Below, one piece after another: positions 32,442-40,126 of a stretch of DNA of 64,000 nucleotides; positions within the stretch are counted from its first letter, which is position 1; each line of letters opens with the position of its first letter. The translations under genes were made by a program, and so were the position numbers. The stretch comes from Phycicoccus jejuensis. Its GTDB lineage: Bacteria > Actinomycetota > Actinomycetes > Actinomycetales > Dermatophilaceae. The stretch is from NCBI RefSeq assembly GCF_000720925.1, contig NZ_JOEE01000001.1:124001-188000 (forward strand), written 5' to 3'. The notes under the pieces were generated by a model. That model ran no database searches. It was not told the DNA's origin and worked only from the letters and a program-made list of their open reading frames with translations.

Positions 32442-33920
32442 TCAGCCCGGCAGCGTGAAGATCGTGCGGTGCCACGGCTTGTGCGCCTCGCCGGTGATGT
32501 CGTGCATGACGTGCTTGACGTTCGTGTACTCGTCGAACGAGTACGCCGACATGTCCTTGCCGAAGCCGGAGGACTTGTACCCGCCGTGCGGCATTTCGCT
32601 GATGATCGGGATGTGGTCGTTGACCCACACGCAGCCGGCGGCGATCTCGCGGGTCGCGCGGCCGGCGCGGTAGGTGTCGCGGGTCCAGGCCGAGGCGGCC
32701 AGCCCGAACTCGGTGTCGTTGGCGAGCCGCATGGCCTCGTCGTCGTCGTCGAACGGGACGACGACGAGCACCGGGCCGAAGACCTCGTCACGCCAGATCT
32801 CGGAGTCGAGCGGCACGTCGGCGACGACGGTCGGCTCGTAGTAGCAGCCCCGGGCGAGGTCGCCGCCGGGGGTGGCGCCGCCGCGGACGACGCGGGCGTA
32901 CCCGCGGGCGCGCTCGACCATCCCGGCGACCTTGTCGAGGTGTGCGCGCGACGACAGCGGGCCGAGGTCGGTGGCGGGGTCGGCCGTCGGGCCCATCCGC
33001 ACGGAGCCGTAGAGGTCGGCGACGCCCCGGACGAACTCGTCGTAGACGGAGCGGTGGACGATGGCCCGCGCCGCGGCGGTGCAGTCCTGCCCGGCGTTGA
33101 TGAGGTTGCCGGCGACGGCGCCGTGGACCGCGGCCTCGAGGTCGGCGTCGTCGAACACGACGAACGGCGCCTTGCCGCCGAGCTCGAGGTGGACGCGCTT
33201 GCCGGTGGCCGCGGCCGTGGCCATGACCCGGCGGCCGACGGCGGTCGAGCCGGTGAACGACGTCATCGCGACGCCGGGGTGGGCGACGAGGTGCTCGCCG
33301 GCGACCGGCCCGGTGCCGGTGACGACGTTGACGACCCCGGGGGGCGCGCCGGCCTCCGTGAAGGCCTCGGCGAAGGGGAGCGAGGTCAGCGGCGTGATCT
33401 CGGCCGGCTTGAGGACGATCGTGTTGCCCGCGGCGATCGCCGGCAGCACCTTCCAGGCGGCCATCTGGAGGGGGTAGTTCCACGGGGCGATCGAGCCGAC
33501 GACGCCGATCGGCTCGCGACGGATGGTGCTCGTGTGGTCGGCGGAGTACTCGCCGGTGGCCATGCCGTCGAGGCGGCGGGCGGCAGCGCCGAAGAACGCG
33601 GTGTTGTCGACGGTGCCCGGCACGTCGAACTCGCGCGCGAGGCGGATCGGCTTGCCGGCCTGGCGCGACTCGAGCTGCGCGAGCTCCTCCGCGCGCTCGT
33701 CGAGGAGGGCCGCGGCCTTGAGCAGGACGGCGGAGCGCTCGGCCGGGGTCGCGCGCGACCAGTCGGCGTAGGCGGCGGTCGCGGCGTCGACCGCGGCGTC
33801 GACGTCGTCGGTGCCGGCGAGGACGACGGACTCGACCACCTCGTCCGTGCCGGGGTCGAGGACGTCGAAGTGCTCGCCGGTGCTGCCGGTCCGCCGCTCA
33901 CCGGCGATGTACTGGTGCAT
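32442..33920 (-). CDS. Aldehyde dehydrogenase (gamma-aminobutyraldehyde dehydrogenase-like)
   Basis: This 492-residue protein has the NAD-binding TSFTGSTAVGRRVM, the general base Glu in LELGGKAPFVVFDDAD and the catalytic Cys in NAGQDCTAAAR. The IAPWNYPLQMAAWKVLPA segment and GQDCTA resemble PatD/YdcW-type enzymes that oxidise 4-aminobutanal to GABA. With the transaminase downstream this forms a putrescine-to-GABA route. Betaine or other aminoaldehydes are alternatives. I use the ATG at 33920, four codons inside the longest frame. Confidence 0.9.
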   Translation of the reverse strand: MHQYIAGERRTGSTGEHFDVLDPGTDEVVESVVLAGTDDVDAAVDAATAAYADWSRATPAERSAVLLKAAALLDERAEELAQLESRQAGKPIRLAREFDVPGTVDNTAFFGAAARRLDGMATGEYSADHTSTIRREPIGVVGSIAPWNYPLQMAAWKVLPAIAAGNTIVLKPAEITPLTSLPFAEAFTEAGAPPGVVNVVTGTGPVAGEHLVAHPGVAMTSFTGSTAVGRRVMATAAATGKRVHLELGGKAPFVVFDDADLEAAVHGAVAGNLINAGQDCTAAARAIVHRSVYDEFVRGVADLYGSVRMGPTADPATDLGPLSSRAHLDKVAGMVERARGYARVVRGGATPGGDLARGCYYEPTVVADVPLDSEIWRDEVFGPVLVVVPFDDDDEAMRLANDTEFGLAASAWTRDTYRAGRATREIAAGCVWVNDHIPIISEMPHGGYKSSGFGKDMSAYSFDEYTNVKHVMHDITGEAHKPWHRTIFTLPG

Positions 33921-33938
33921 GCCGGCGAGCATACGGGT

Positions 33939-33972
33939 GCGCCCCCGCTGCCGGAAAGGGCAGCGGGGGCGC
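33939..33972 (-). terminator. Terminator hairpin after the YbhB gene
   Basis: GCGCCCCCGCTGCC pairs with GGCAGCGGGGGCGC around GGAAAG. It lies past the YbhB stop codon and just upstream of the aldehyde dehydrogenase start. Confidence 0.75.
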
Positions 33973-34019
33973 GATGAGACGACGGATTCCGTCGCGGCGG
34001 GGCGCGACGGCTGGTCGCA

Positions 34020-34541
34020 TCAGTGCTGGTAGGTCCCGTGGATGACGGCCCGGCCGAGGGTCTTGAAGGCGAGGTTGAACGAGACCACGGCGGGTGAGGC
34101 GTCGGCGTCGACCCCGAGCGTGGGCTCGGAGACGGCGTGCACGACGAGGTAGTAGCGGTGCGGCACGTCGCCCTCGGGCGGGGCGGCGCCCGTGAAGCCG
34201 TGCTCGCCGCCGTCGTTGCGGACGTGGAAGGCCTTCCCGGGCAGCTCGCCCGCCGCGGCGCCGGCCGGCAGCGACGTGACGTCGGCGGGCACGTCGACGA
34301 GCACCCAGTGCCAGAAGCCCGACGGGGTGGGGGCGTCCGGGTCGAAGACGGTGACGACGTAGCTCTGCGTGCCCTCGGGGGCGCCGCTCCAGGAGACCTG
34401 CGGTGAGGTGTTGCCCTGGTCGGCGACCTGGTCGGCCTTGAGGGGCGCGCCGTCGGTCACGTCCTCGCTCGTCACCGTGAAGGACGGGACGGCGGGCAGC
34501 ATCTCGTACGGGTTCGGGGCGGTGGGGCGCTCGAGGCTCAT
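34020..34541 (-). CDS. YbhB/YbcL (PEBP-like) family protein
   Basis: This 173-residue protein has the phosphatidylethanolamine-binding/Raf-kinase-inhibitor fold of bacteria: [39 protein letters not shown] and the [17 protein letters not shown] segment. Biological role of the bacterial family is unsettled. The ATG follows AGGAGA. Confidence 0.9.
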   Translation of the reverse strand: MSLERPTAPNPYEMLPAVPSFTVTSEDVTDGAPLKADQVADQGNTSPQVSWSGAPEGTQSYVVTVFDPDAPTPSGFWHWVLVDVPADVTSLPAGAAAGELPGKAFHVRNDGGEHGFTGAAPPEGDVPHRYYLVVHAVSEPTLGVDADASPAVVSFNLAFKTLGRAVIHGTYQH

Positions 34542-34606
34542 GCGGTCATCTCCTGGGACGTCGGGGGAGTGTGGTCCTCGGGGCCAACCCCGCGGCGCCC
34601 CCACTT

Positions 34607-34667
34607 ATTGCGAGCTCGGCCGCTCGACACGCCTGGGGACGGCGTGTCGAGCAGCCGAACTCGCAAT
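34607..34667. repeat. 61-bp palindrome related to the inner hairpin at 29530 (family B)
   Basis: The arms start ATTGCGAGCTCGGCCGCTCG and pair across a 7-nt loop with three mismatches. It sits between the YbhB start and the rpmG stop, so it can end rpmG transcription. Confidence 0.75.
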
Positions 34668-34688
34668 ATGTCGAGAAGAAGGGTGGGG

Positions 34689-34859
34689 TCAGCGGGTCTC
34701 GCGGAACTCGACGTGCCGGCGCACGGTCGCGTCGTACTTGCGCAGGACCAGCCGGTCGGGGTCGTTGCGCCGGTTCTTCTCGGTGACGTACGTGGTGCCG
34801 GTCCCGGCGCTCGAGCGCAGGACGACCTTCGGTCGGACGTCGGCGGACTTCTTCGCCAT
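34689..34859 (-). CDS. rpmG: Ribosomal protein L33, cysteine-free form
   Basis: This 56-residue L33 begins [16 protein letters not shown] and contains [19 protein letters not shown]. It has no cysteine, so it is the zinc-independent (C-) paralogue. In actinobacteria and others such copies replace the zinc-binding ribosomal proteins when zinc is scarce and are under Zur control. A Zur-like dyad lies 81-95 nt upstream. Protein of the large ribosomal subunit. Confidence 0.95.
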   Translation of the reverse strand: MAKKSADVRPKVVLRSSAGTGTTYVTEKNRRNDPDRLVLRKYDATVRRHVEFRETR

Positions 34860-34939
34860 CTGATCCTCGATTCGGTGCGGAGTGGCGGTGCGGCCTCGGC
34901 GGGCCGCCTCGTGGGTGGTGCACCCACCGACGCTCTCAA

Positions 34940-34954
34940 TGAGAACCGTTCTCA
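34940..34954 (-). promoter_or_regulatory. Zur-like operator upstream of rpmG
   Basis: TGAGAACCGTTCTCA is a perfect 15-bp dyad with flanking A/T bases, similar to the TGAnAACnnTTnTCA form of actinobacterial Zur boxes. On the minus strand a TATTCT hexamer abuts it (34959-34954), so a bound repressor would cover the promoter. Confidence 0.55.
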
Positions 34955-34997
34955 GAATATTCCGCTGTGGACGGCCAAGCGCGCCCGACACAGGGGT

Positions 34998-35058
34998 TCG
35001 TCCACGAGGCCCCGGCTCCGAGCCGGGGTCTCGTGGACATTTCGGGGTGACCCCGAAA
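34998..35058. repeat. Double-hairpin element (family C, copy 1)
   Basis: First hairpin 35000-35038 (GTCCACGAGGCCCCGGCT and its arm, loop CCG). The second, TTTCGGGGTGACCCCGAAA, lies at 35040-35058. The same two hairpins in the same order recur at 44402-44460 with compensated base changes. Confidence 0.8.
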
Positions 35059-35094
35059 AGGGGAGGCGCGAGGGGCGCGTGGGGCGGGGACGCG

Positions 35095-35128
35095 AACGGG
35101 GCGCCGACCGGGTGGTCGGCGCCCCGTT
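35095..35128 (-). terminator. HU gene terminator hairpin
   Basis: AACGGGGCGCCGACC pairs perfectly with its 15-nt complement around GGGT. It lies about 19 nt past the HU stop. Confidence 0.75.
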
Positions 35129-35146
35129 CGGGCGTGTGCTGCTGCG

Positions 35147-35425
35147 TCAGCCGTTGACGGCGCGCTTGAGCTGCGCGGCGGCCTTGAAGCCGACCGACGT
35201 CGACGCGGCGATCTGGATCTCGTCGCCGGTCTGCGGGTTGCGGCCGGTGCGGGCGGCGCGCTCGCGGGTCTCGAAGCTGCCGAAACCGGCCAGCTTGACG
35301 TCCTCGCCCTTGGCGAGGTGCTCGACGACCACGTCGAGGGCCGCGTTGATGATCTCCTCGGCGGCGGACGCGGAGACGTCCGTGCGCTGCGAGACGGCCT
35401 GGGCGATGTCCTTCTTGGTCGACAT
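35147..35425 (-). CDS. HU-family DNA-binding protein
   Basis: This 92-residue protein has the HU/IHF fold with the DNA-arm signature [20 protein letters not shown]. It dimerises and bends DNA in the nucleoid. It is short, without the lysine-rich tail of mycobacterial HupB, so it is the HupA/HupS-short type. The gene follows an AAAGG ribosome-binding site. Confidence 0.95.
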   Translation of the reverse strand: MSTKKDIAQAVSQRTDVSASAAEEIINAALDVVVEHLAKGEDVKLAGFGSFETRERAARTGRNPQTGDEIQIAASTSVGFKAAAQLKRAVNG

Positions 35426-35499
35426 GGGACCTTTCCTCGTTGTCGTGTGGTGCTGAAGTTCCGACGCTACCGCCGGGGTGTGTCCGGCGGCGTCAACGG

Positions 35500-36492
35500 T
35501 CAGTCTGCCGGGTCCGTTCCCCCATCGGGCCACTGGTCCCCCCACCCGGCGTGGCGCGCGGCCCGGTACCGCGGGCCCTGACGCCTGCTGACGACCTCCG
35601 CGGAGGCGCTCCCGTCGGCCCGGCACAGCTCCAGCCGGACCAGTCCCTTGCGCGTCTGCGGATGCCGCAGCACACGTCCCGCGGGGAGGTCGGCGGGAGC
35701 CGGTCCACGTCGGGCGACGACGTACGACACCTTCTCGTCCTCGTGCCCGAGCGCCGCTCCCTTGAGCCGGCGGTGCAACGCCGTGCGGTCGAGCCGGACG
35801 GCCAGGTGGCACCAGTCACCGGCCGCCGCGAGGGGGCAGGCGAGCTCGTGCGGGCACGGGGCGACGACGTGCCAGCCGGCCGCGAGCAGCCGGTCGCGCG
35901 CCGCGACGACGGCCGCGAACCCCCGCGGCGTCCCGGGCTCGACGACCGCCACGACGTCCGCGGCGGCCGCGGCCGCGTCGACGACCCGCTCCTGCAGCCC
36001 GGCGTCGAGCTCGCCCAGCAGGTAGGCGACGGTCGCGAGGTCGGCCGCCGGCAGGGCGGCGCCGTCCCCGAGGTCCCGTCGCGTCCAGCGGGCGCCGATC
36101 ACTGCGGGCGGCCCGTGGCGCCCCACCGCCTGCCCCACCGCCAGCGCGTCGGCCGAGCCGTCGACGACCACCACCGACGCCAGCCCCTCGAACGCCTCCG
36201 CCACCGCCCACGCCGCGGCGCCCGTGCCGCCCCCGACGTCGACGAGCGAGCGCGGGGCGAGGTCGGGGGCGACCTCGAGCGCGTACCGCAGGACGCGCGC
36301 GACGGCGGCGTGCGTCGCCGGCATCCGGTAGGCGGCGTAGGCGGTGGCCGCCACGCGGTCGGCCAGCACCTGCTCGGCCGGCGGCCTCCCGGACCGGTAC
36401 ACGTCGATGAGCCGGGTTGTCGCCCGGCGCAGGGCCTCGGCGTCGGCGCCGTCGAGGACGGCCTCGAGGGCGCGGTTCAGCGGAGCGGGCAC
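35500..36492 (-). CDS. Rsm22-family small-subunit methyltransferase-like protein
   Basis: This 330-residue protein has a SAM-binding fold (LVDVGGGTGAAAWAVAEA) and the Rsm22 cysteine/histidine set in APCPHELACPL and DWCHLAV. In other organisms these ligate a metal or iron-sulfur centre. Family members act in small ribosomal subunit assembly. It diverges from trxA across a promoter gap of 192 bp. The catalytic activity of bacterial members is uncertain. Confidence 0.85.
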   Translation of the reverse strand: MPAPLNRALEAVLDGADAEALRRATTRLIDVYRSGRPPAEQVLADRVAATAYAAYRMPATHAAVARVLRYALEVAPDLAPRSLVDVGGGTGAAAWAVAEAFEGLASVVVVDGSADALAVGQAVGRHGPPAVIGARWTRRDLGDGAALPAADLATVAYLLGELDAGLQERVVDAAAAAADVVAVVEPGTPRGFAAVVAARDRLLAAGWHVVAPCPHELACPLAAAGDWCHLAVRLDRTALHRRLKGAALGHEDEKVSYVVARRGPAPADLPAGRVLRHPQTRKGLVRLELCRADGSASAEVVSRRQGPRYRAARHAGWGDQWPDGGTDPAD

Positions 36493-36622
36493 GCCTCATC
36501 CTCCCGTCTGCGCAGCGGCGGTGCGTCGCCGCGGGTGCGCGTCGCCCTCCCGGTGCGGTCCGCTCGCGGGGATGAACTCGCGCCCTGGGGGCGTTCTCGT
36601 TATCGACAGCGTGTCCGGGAAT

Positions 36623-36638
36623 ATACCCACAGGGGTAT
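36623..36638 (+). promoter_or_regulatory. CsoR/CstR-type operator upstream of trxA
   Basis: ATACCCACAGGGGTAT is an interrupted dyad with ATACCC and GGGTAT arms, 46 bp before the thioredoxin start. It matches sites at 37093 and 38047 in its TACC/GGTA layout. Confidence 0.55.
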
Positions 36639-36684
36639 CCTGTTGACCGATCCGAACCCGTTCCCCCGACTCCGAGGAGCTGAC

Positions 36685-37053
36685 ATGGCCACCGTGGACC
36701 TCACGGCCGAGACCTTCGAGAAGACCGTCACCGACGAGGGCATCGTGCTCGTCGACTGGTGGGCGTCCTGGTGCGGCCCGTGCCGCCAGTTCGCGCCGAC
36801 CTACGAGAAGTCGAGCGAGGCGCACGACGACATCACCTTCGGCAAGGTCGACACCGAGGCCGAGCAGGCGCTCGCCGGCGCCGCGCAGATCACCTCGATC
36901 CCGACGCTCATGGGCTTCCGCGACGGCATCCTCGTCTTCCGTCAGGCCGGTGCACTGCCGCCCGCCGCGCTCGAGCAGGTCGTCGAGGGCATCAAGGGCC
37001 TCGACATGGATGAGGTCCGGGCCCAGGTCGCGGCCCAGTCCGACGCGAACTGA
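36685..37053 (+). CDS. trxA: Thioredoxin
   Basis: This 122-residue protein has the active site WASWCGPCRQF at about residues 26-36 and the cis-proline region SIPTLMGFRDG. It reduces disulfides or persulfides in the cytoplasm. It has a C-terminal extension of about ten residues. ATG after GAGGAG. A CsoR/CstR-like operator lies in its promoter, and the sulfur/metal regulator is the next gene, so this copy is probably stress-induced, not the housekeeping one. Confidence 0.95.
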   Translation: MATVDLTAETFEKTVTDEGIVLVDWWASWCGPCRQFAPTYEKSSEAHDDITFGKVDTEAEQALAGAAQITSIPTLMGFRDGILVFRQAGALPPAALEQVVEGIKGLDMDEVRAQVAAQSDAN

Positions 37054-37092
37054 GCGTCGCCTCCGTGTCCGCACCCGCTCGACCCACGTCGA

Positions 37093-37108
37093 GTACCGCG
37101 GGGGGTAC
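37093..37108 (+). promoter_or_regulatory. CsoR/CstR-type operator upstream of the regulator
   Basis: GTACCGCGGGGGGTAC lies 41 bp before the regulator ATG. It is nested in the wider dyad CGTCGAG...CTCGACG (37088 to about 37115). Confidence 0.6.
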
Positions 37109-37148
37109 GCTCGACGCCCCGTCGTCGATCGCCCCCGGAGGCCCCAGC

Positions 37149-37409
37149 ATGGAGCTCGACCTCACCGAGATGCAGGCCGTCGTCAAGCGGCTCAAGCGGG
37201 CGCAGGGCCAGATCGGCGGCATCCTCAAGATGATCGAGGACGGCCGCGACTGCCAGGACATCGTCACGCAGCTCGCCGCCGTCTCGAAGGCCCTCGACCG
37301 GGCCGGCTTCGCCGTCATCGCCCTCGGGCTGCGGCAGTGCATCACCAACCCCGAGGCCGGCTCCATGGACGTCGAGTCGATGGAGAAGCTCTTCCTCTCG
37401 CTCGCCTGA
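37149..37409 (+). CDS. CsoR-superfamily repressor, CstR-like (persulfide sensor)
   Basis: This 86-residue all-helical protein is of the DUF156/CsoR family: KRLKRAQGQIGGILKMIEDG and RDCQDIVTQLAAVSKALDRA. It keeps Cys35 and Cys64 but has Gly60 where copper-sensing CsoR has the His of its Cys-His-Cys site. Two cysteines without the histidine is the CstR pattern, in which the thiols sense persulfides. It should repress its own promoter through the dyad at 37093. Other metal sensing (for example formaldehyde- or nickel-type members) is less likely because these also need histidines. Confidence 0.85.
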   Translation: MELDLTEMQAVVKRLKRAQGQIGGILKMIEDGRDCQDIVTQLAAVSKALDRAGFAVIALGLRQCITNPEAGSMDVESMEKLFLSLA

Positions 37410-37422
37410 CCCGGAGGTGGTG

Positions 37423-38046
37423 ATGGACTCCCTCGCCTGGGACGCCCGGTACTCGGGCTCCGACCTCGTCTGGTCCGCCGGCCCGAACACGTTCGTCGAG
37501 GAGCTCGTCGGGCCGATGGCGCCGGGCTCGGTGCTCGACGTCGCCGCGGGCGAGGGCCGCAACGCCCTCTGGCTCGCCGAGCGCGGATGGGACGCCACGT
37601 CGGCCGACTTCTCGCCGGTCGCCGTCGAGCGGGCCCGCGACATCGCCGGCCGGCGGCTCGGTGCCGACGCAGGCCCCTTCCGGGCGCTCGTCGCCGACGC
37701 GCTCGAGCCCCTGCCCGCGGCGCCCTCCGGCGACGGCTACGACCTCGTGCTCTTCGCGTACCTGCAGCTGCCCGATGCGCAGTGGCGCCGGGCGCTGGCC
37801 CGCGGGGTCGAGGTCGTCCGGCCCGGCGGCGCGGTGCTCGTCGTGTGCCACGCCGCCCGCAACCTCGCCGACGGCGTCGGCGGGCCGCAGGACCCCGGCG
37901 TCCTCCACGACCCGGACGACGTCCTCGCCGCGGCGGCCGACCTGCCCGTCGAGGTCGTCTCGTCCGACCTGCGTGAGCGGGTCATCGACGGCGCCGACCG
38001 GCCGGCGCTCGACGCGGTGGTCCTCCTCCGTCGGGTTGCCGACTAG
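37423..38046 (+). CDS. Class I SAM-dependent methyltransferase (TehB-like)
   Basis: This 207-residue protein has the SAM motif SVLDVAAGEGRNALWLAERG and the tellurite/thiol-methyltransferase-like start DARYSGSDLVWSAGPNTFV. It lies 13 nt past the regulator stop and has its own GGAGG, so the two are co-transcribed. A thiol- or metalloid-detoxifying methyltransferase would fit the context, but the substrate is not determined by sequence. Overlapping upstream GTG codons (37417, 37420) are too close to the ribosome-binding site. Confidence 0.8.
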   Translation: MDSLAWDARYSGSDLVWSAGPNTFVEELVGPMAPGSVLDVAAGEGRNALWLAERGWDATSADFSPVAVERARDIAGRRLGADAGPFRALVADALEPLPAAPSGDGYDLVLFAYLQLPDAQWRRALARGVEVVRPGGAVLVVCHAARNLADGVGGPQDPGVLHDPDDVLAAAADLPVEVVSSDLRERVIDGADRPALDAVVLLRRVAD

Positions 38047-38062
38047 GTACCCCCGGGGGTAT
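38047..38062 (+). promoter_or_regulatory. CsoR/CstR-type operator upstream of the small cysteine-rich gene
   Basis: GTACCCCCGGGGGTAT is a near-perfect dyad, 45 bp before the ATG at 38107. TATGCT, a likely -10 hexamer, begins inside it. Confidence 0.6.
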
Positions 38063-38106
38063 GCTGTCGACGTACCCCGAGACCCCGTCCCCGAGGAGGA
38101 CTCCCC

Positions 38107-38268
38107 ATGTGCCGAGCCGTCAGCTGCCGCAAGTGCGGGAAGGCGACGTGGGCCGGCTGTGGCCAGCACGTCGACCAGGTGATGCGCGGCGTGCCGTCGT
38201 CCGACCGCTGCCAGGGCCACGAGGGCGAGCCGAGCACCGGCTTCCTCGGCAAGCTGTTCGGCCGCTGA
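38107..38268 (+). CDS. Small cysteine-rich protein (53 residues)
   Basis: The frame begins MCRAVSCRKCGKATWAGCG and has five cysteines (2, 7, 10, 18, 35) and histidines 21 and 38, then GFLGKLFGR at the end. The start follows GAGGAGGA, a strong ribosome-binding site. CxxC spacing at 7-10 suggests a small metal- or persulfide-binding knuckle. Small proteins of this look occur next to stress genes in other bacteria, but I know no function. It is controlled by the same operator type as trxA and the regulator and is followed by a terminator. Confidence 0.75.
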   Translation: MCRAVSCRKCGKATWAGCGQHVDQVMRGVPSSDRCQGHEGEPSTGFLGKLFGR

Positions 38269-38280
38269 GCCGCTCCGACC

Positions 38281-38308
38281 GCCGCGCCACCCCGTCGGGT
38301 GGCGCGGC
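38281..38308 (+). terminator. Terminator hairpin after the cysteine-rich gene
   Basis: GCCGCGCCACCC pairs perfectly with GGGTGGCGCGGC around a CGTC loop, 12 nt after the stop codon. Confidence 0.8.
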
Positions 38309-38368
38309 GTCATCGTGCGCGGGGTGATGGCCGCCCCGCCGCCGATGGTGTCGACGGTGGCGCCGAAC

Positions 38369-38386
38369 GTGGGGTGATCACCCCAC
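38369..38386. repeat. 18-bp perfect palindrome
   Basis: GTGGGGTGATCACCCCAC lies in the 276-bp gap before the membrane-protein pair. Its even centre TGATCA and perfect symmetry suggest a dimeric regulator's operator for the downstream genes. No other copy was noticed. Confidence 0.6.
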
Positions 38387-38544
38387 CTCCCGCGCCACGG
38401 AGCCGGCCGCGGCGGCCACCACGGTGCGCATCCTGCGGGTCGACCCTGGTTCGTCCCTGACTCGTCGTCGCGGCCCGTGACTTCTCCCGAGCCGTCGAGC
38501 AGGCTTCACTACGCCGCACGATCCCGACGTGGAAGGACCCCCGA

Positions 38545-39378
38545 GTGACCGCCTCGCCCGCACCCGTCACCCCGACCGCCGCCGACCCCTCGCCTCGTCA
38601 TCGCCGCCGGTGGGTGGCGGTGCTCCTCACCGTCGCGGTCTTCGCCGTCCCGGCCGGCGTGGTCGCCCTGCGTGGCTTCGGCGGCGAGCCGGCCCTGCGG
38701 TCCGCGGTCGTCTCGGCCTTCGTCGGCGCCGACCTGTCCGCCCCCGTCGCGGGGTCGTCGGACCTCGCGGCGCTGGTCGCCACCTGGCGGGAGTTCCACC
38801 TCGTCAAGGCGCTGCTCGCCGGCCTGCTCGTGCTCGTCCTCGTGGGTCTCGTGTCATCGGTGCGCCGACGAGCCGAGGCGTCCGAGCCCGGCCGCCGGCG
38901 TCGGGTGCTGCGGGCGGTCTACGCCGGCGCGGTGGTCTGGCTGCTCGGGGCGCTCACCCTCCTGCTCGCCAACCTCCAGGGCACGGCAGCACCGTTCGCG
39001 TCCGTGGCGTCCTTCCTCCCACCCGGCGGCACCGACGCCGTCGGTGGGGTGCTGGGCGACCTCGGCGGAGCGCTCGAGGCCGGCCCCCCGTCGTCGGTCG
39101 GGGGTGTCGCCGGGGCGCTGCTGCGCGACTTCACCTGGTACCACGCGGTGTTCGCGGTCCTGGCCGCCGTGACCGGCACGACACTCTGCGTCCAGGCCGT
39201 CCGCGCCGGGTGGCGCCGGTGGCGCCTGCGTGGCTCGGGGTCGACCGGGCAGCCGACGTGGCTTCTGCGGGCGGGTCTCTTCGGCGGCGCCGGTGCGGTC
39301 TTCCTGCTGCTCGCGCTCGCCAACGTCAGCACCTGGCTCCGACCCGTCCCCGCTCTCGTGGCCTCGCTCGGCGGCTGA
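38545..39378 (+). CDS. Hypothetical membrane protein with four helices
   Basis: This 277-residue protein has predicted membrane helices near residues 24-42, 88-105, 130-148, 205-220 and 243-262, and a periplasmic or loop segment rich in Gly and Pro. I do not recognise a family. The GTG start follows GGAAGGA. The next gene, another membrane protein, starts 28 nt after the stop, so they are a likely operon. Confidence 0.7.
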   Translation: MTASPAPVTPTAADPSPRHRRRWVAVLLTVAVFAVPAGVVALRGFGGEPALRSAVVSAFVGADLSAPVAGSSDLAALVATWREFHLVKALLAGLLVLVLVGLVSSVRRRAEASEPGRRRRVLRAVYAGAVVWLLGALTLLLANLQGTAAPFASVASFLPPGGTDAVGGVLGDLGGALEAGPPSSVGGVAGALLRDFTWYHAVFAVLAAVTGTTLCVQAVRAGWRRWRLRGSGSTGQPTWLLRAGLFGGAGAVFLLLALANVSTWLRPVPALVASLGG

Positions 39379-39406
39379 CGCCGCACCCGCACACAGGAGA
39401 CGCAGC

Positions 39407-40126
39407 ATGAGCACGACCTCCAGCCCCGCGCTCTCAACAGCCCCGGCGCCGGCCCGCGCCTCGGGGTCGACCCGACTGGTCGGGGGCGCAGCGGTCGCCG
39501 TCGCGGTCGGGATCGTCACCGAGAACGCCGTGCTGGCGGCGGCCGGCGCGCCCGGCTATGACGCGCCGATCGGCGAGGTGGTCGCCTACTACGCCGCGCA
39601 GCGCGGTCCGGTCGCCGTGGCCACCGGCGTCGTGGCCCTCTACCTGCCCCTGCTGCTCCTGCTCGTGACGGGCCTGCGCGACCTCGTCGAGCGGCGTGGT
39701 TGGGCGGGCGCCGTCTGGGCGCGCCTCGCCGTCGCTGCAGGCGCGTCGGCGGTGGCCGTCCTCGTGCTCGTCAACGTGCTCCAGGTGGGGCTGGCGCTGT
39801 CCGCGGACGCCGCCCTCGGGCCGTCACCCGCCGCCGAGCTCGTCTGGCGAGCGCACGCCGCCGCCTTCGCCCTCGCCCTGCCGATGCTCGGCGTCACCTC
39901 CGTCGCCACGGCCCTCGCGGCGCACGCGAGCGGGTTGACCGGGTCGTGGCAGCGCGGGCTCGGCCTCGCCGGTGGGGTGTTGATGCTCCCGGCCGGCCTC
40001 GCGACCGTCGCGGTCGCCGACGGCTCGCCCCTGCTCTTCGTCGGCCTCCTCGGCCTCGTCCTCTGGCTCGTGTGGCTCGTCGTGACGGGCGTGCGGTTCC
40101 TCAGGTGGGGCGGGCGGAGCCGGTGA
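39407..40126 (+). CDS. Hypothetical membrane protein with six helices
   Basis: This 239-residue protein has an N-terminal disordered Ala/Pro/Ser segment and about six helices starting at residue 26. The run between helices 1 and 2 (YDAPIGEVVAYYAAQRGPVA) resembles DUF4386-type multipass proteins, but the match is loose. ATG after AGGAG. It overlaps the convergent methyltransferase gene by 26 bp. Confidence 0.75.
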   Translation: MSTTSSPALSTAPAPARASGSTRLVGGAAVAVAVGIVTENAVLAAAGAPGYDAPIGEVVAYYAAQRGPVAVATGVVALYLPLLLLLVTGLRDLVERRGWAGAVWARLAVAAGASAVAVLVLVNVLQVGLALSADAALGPSPAAELVWRAHAAAFALALPMLGVTSVATALAAHASGLTGSWQRGLGLAGGVLMLPAGLATVAVADGSPLLFVGLLGLVLWLVWLVVTGVRFLRWGGRSR

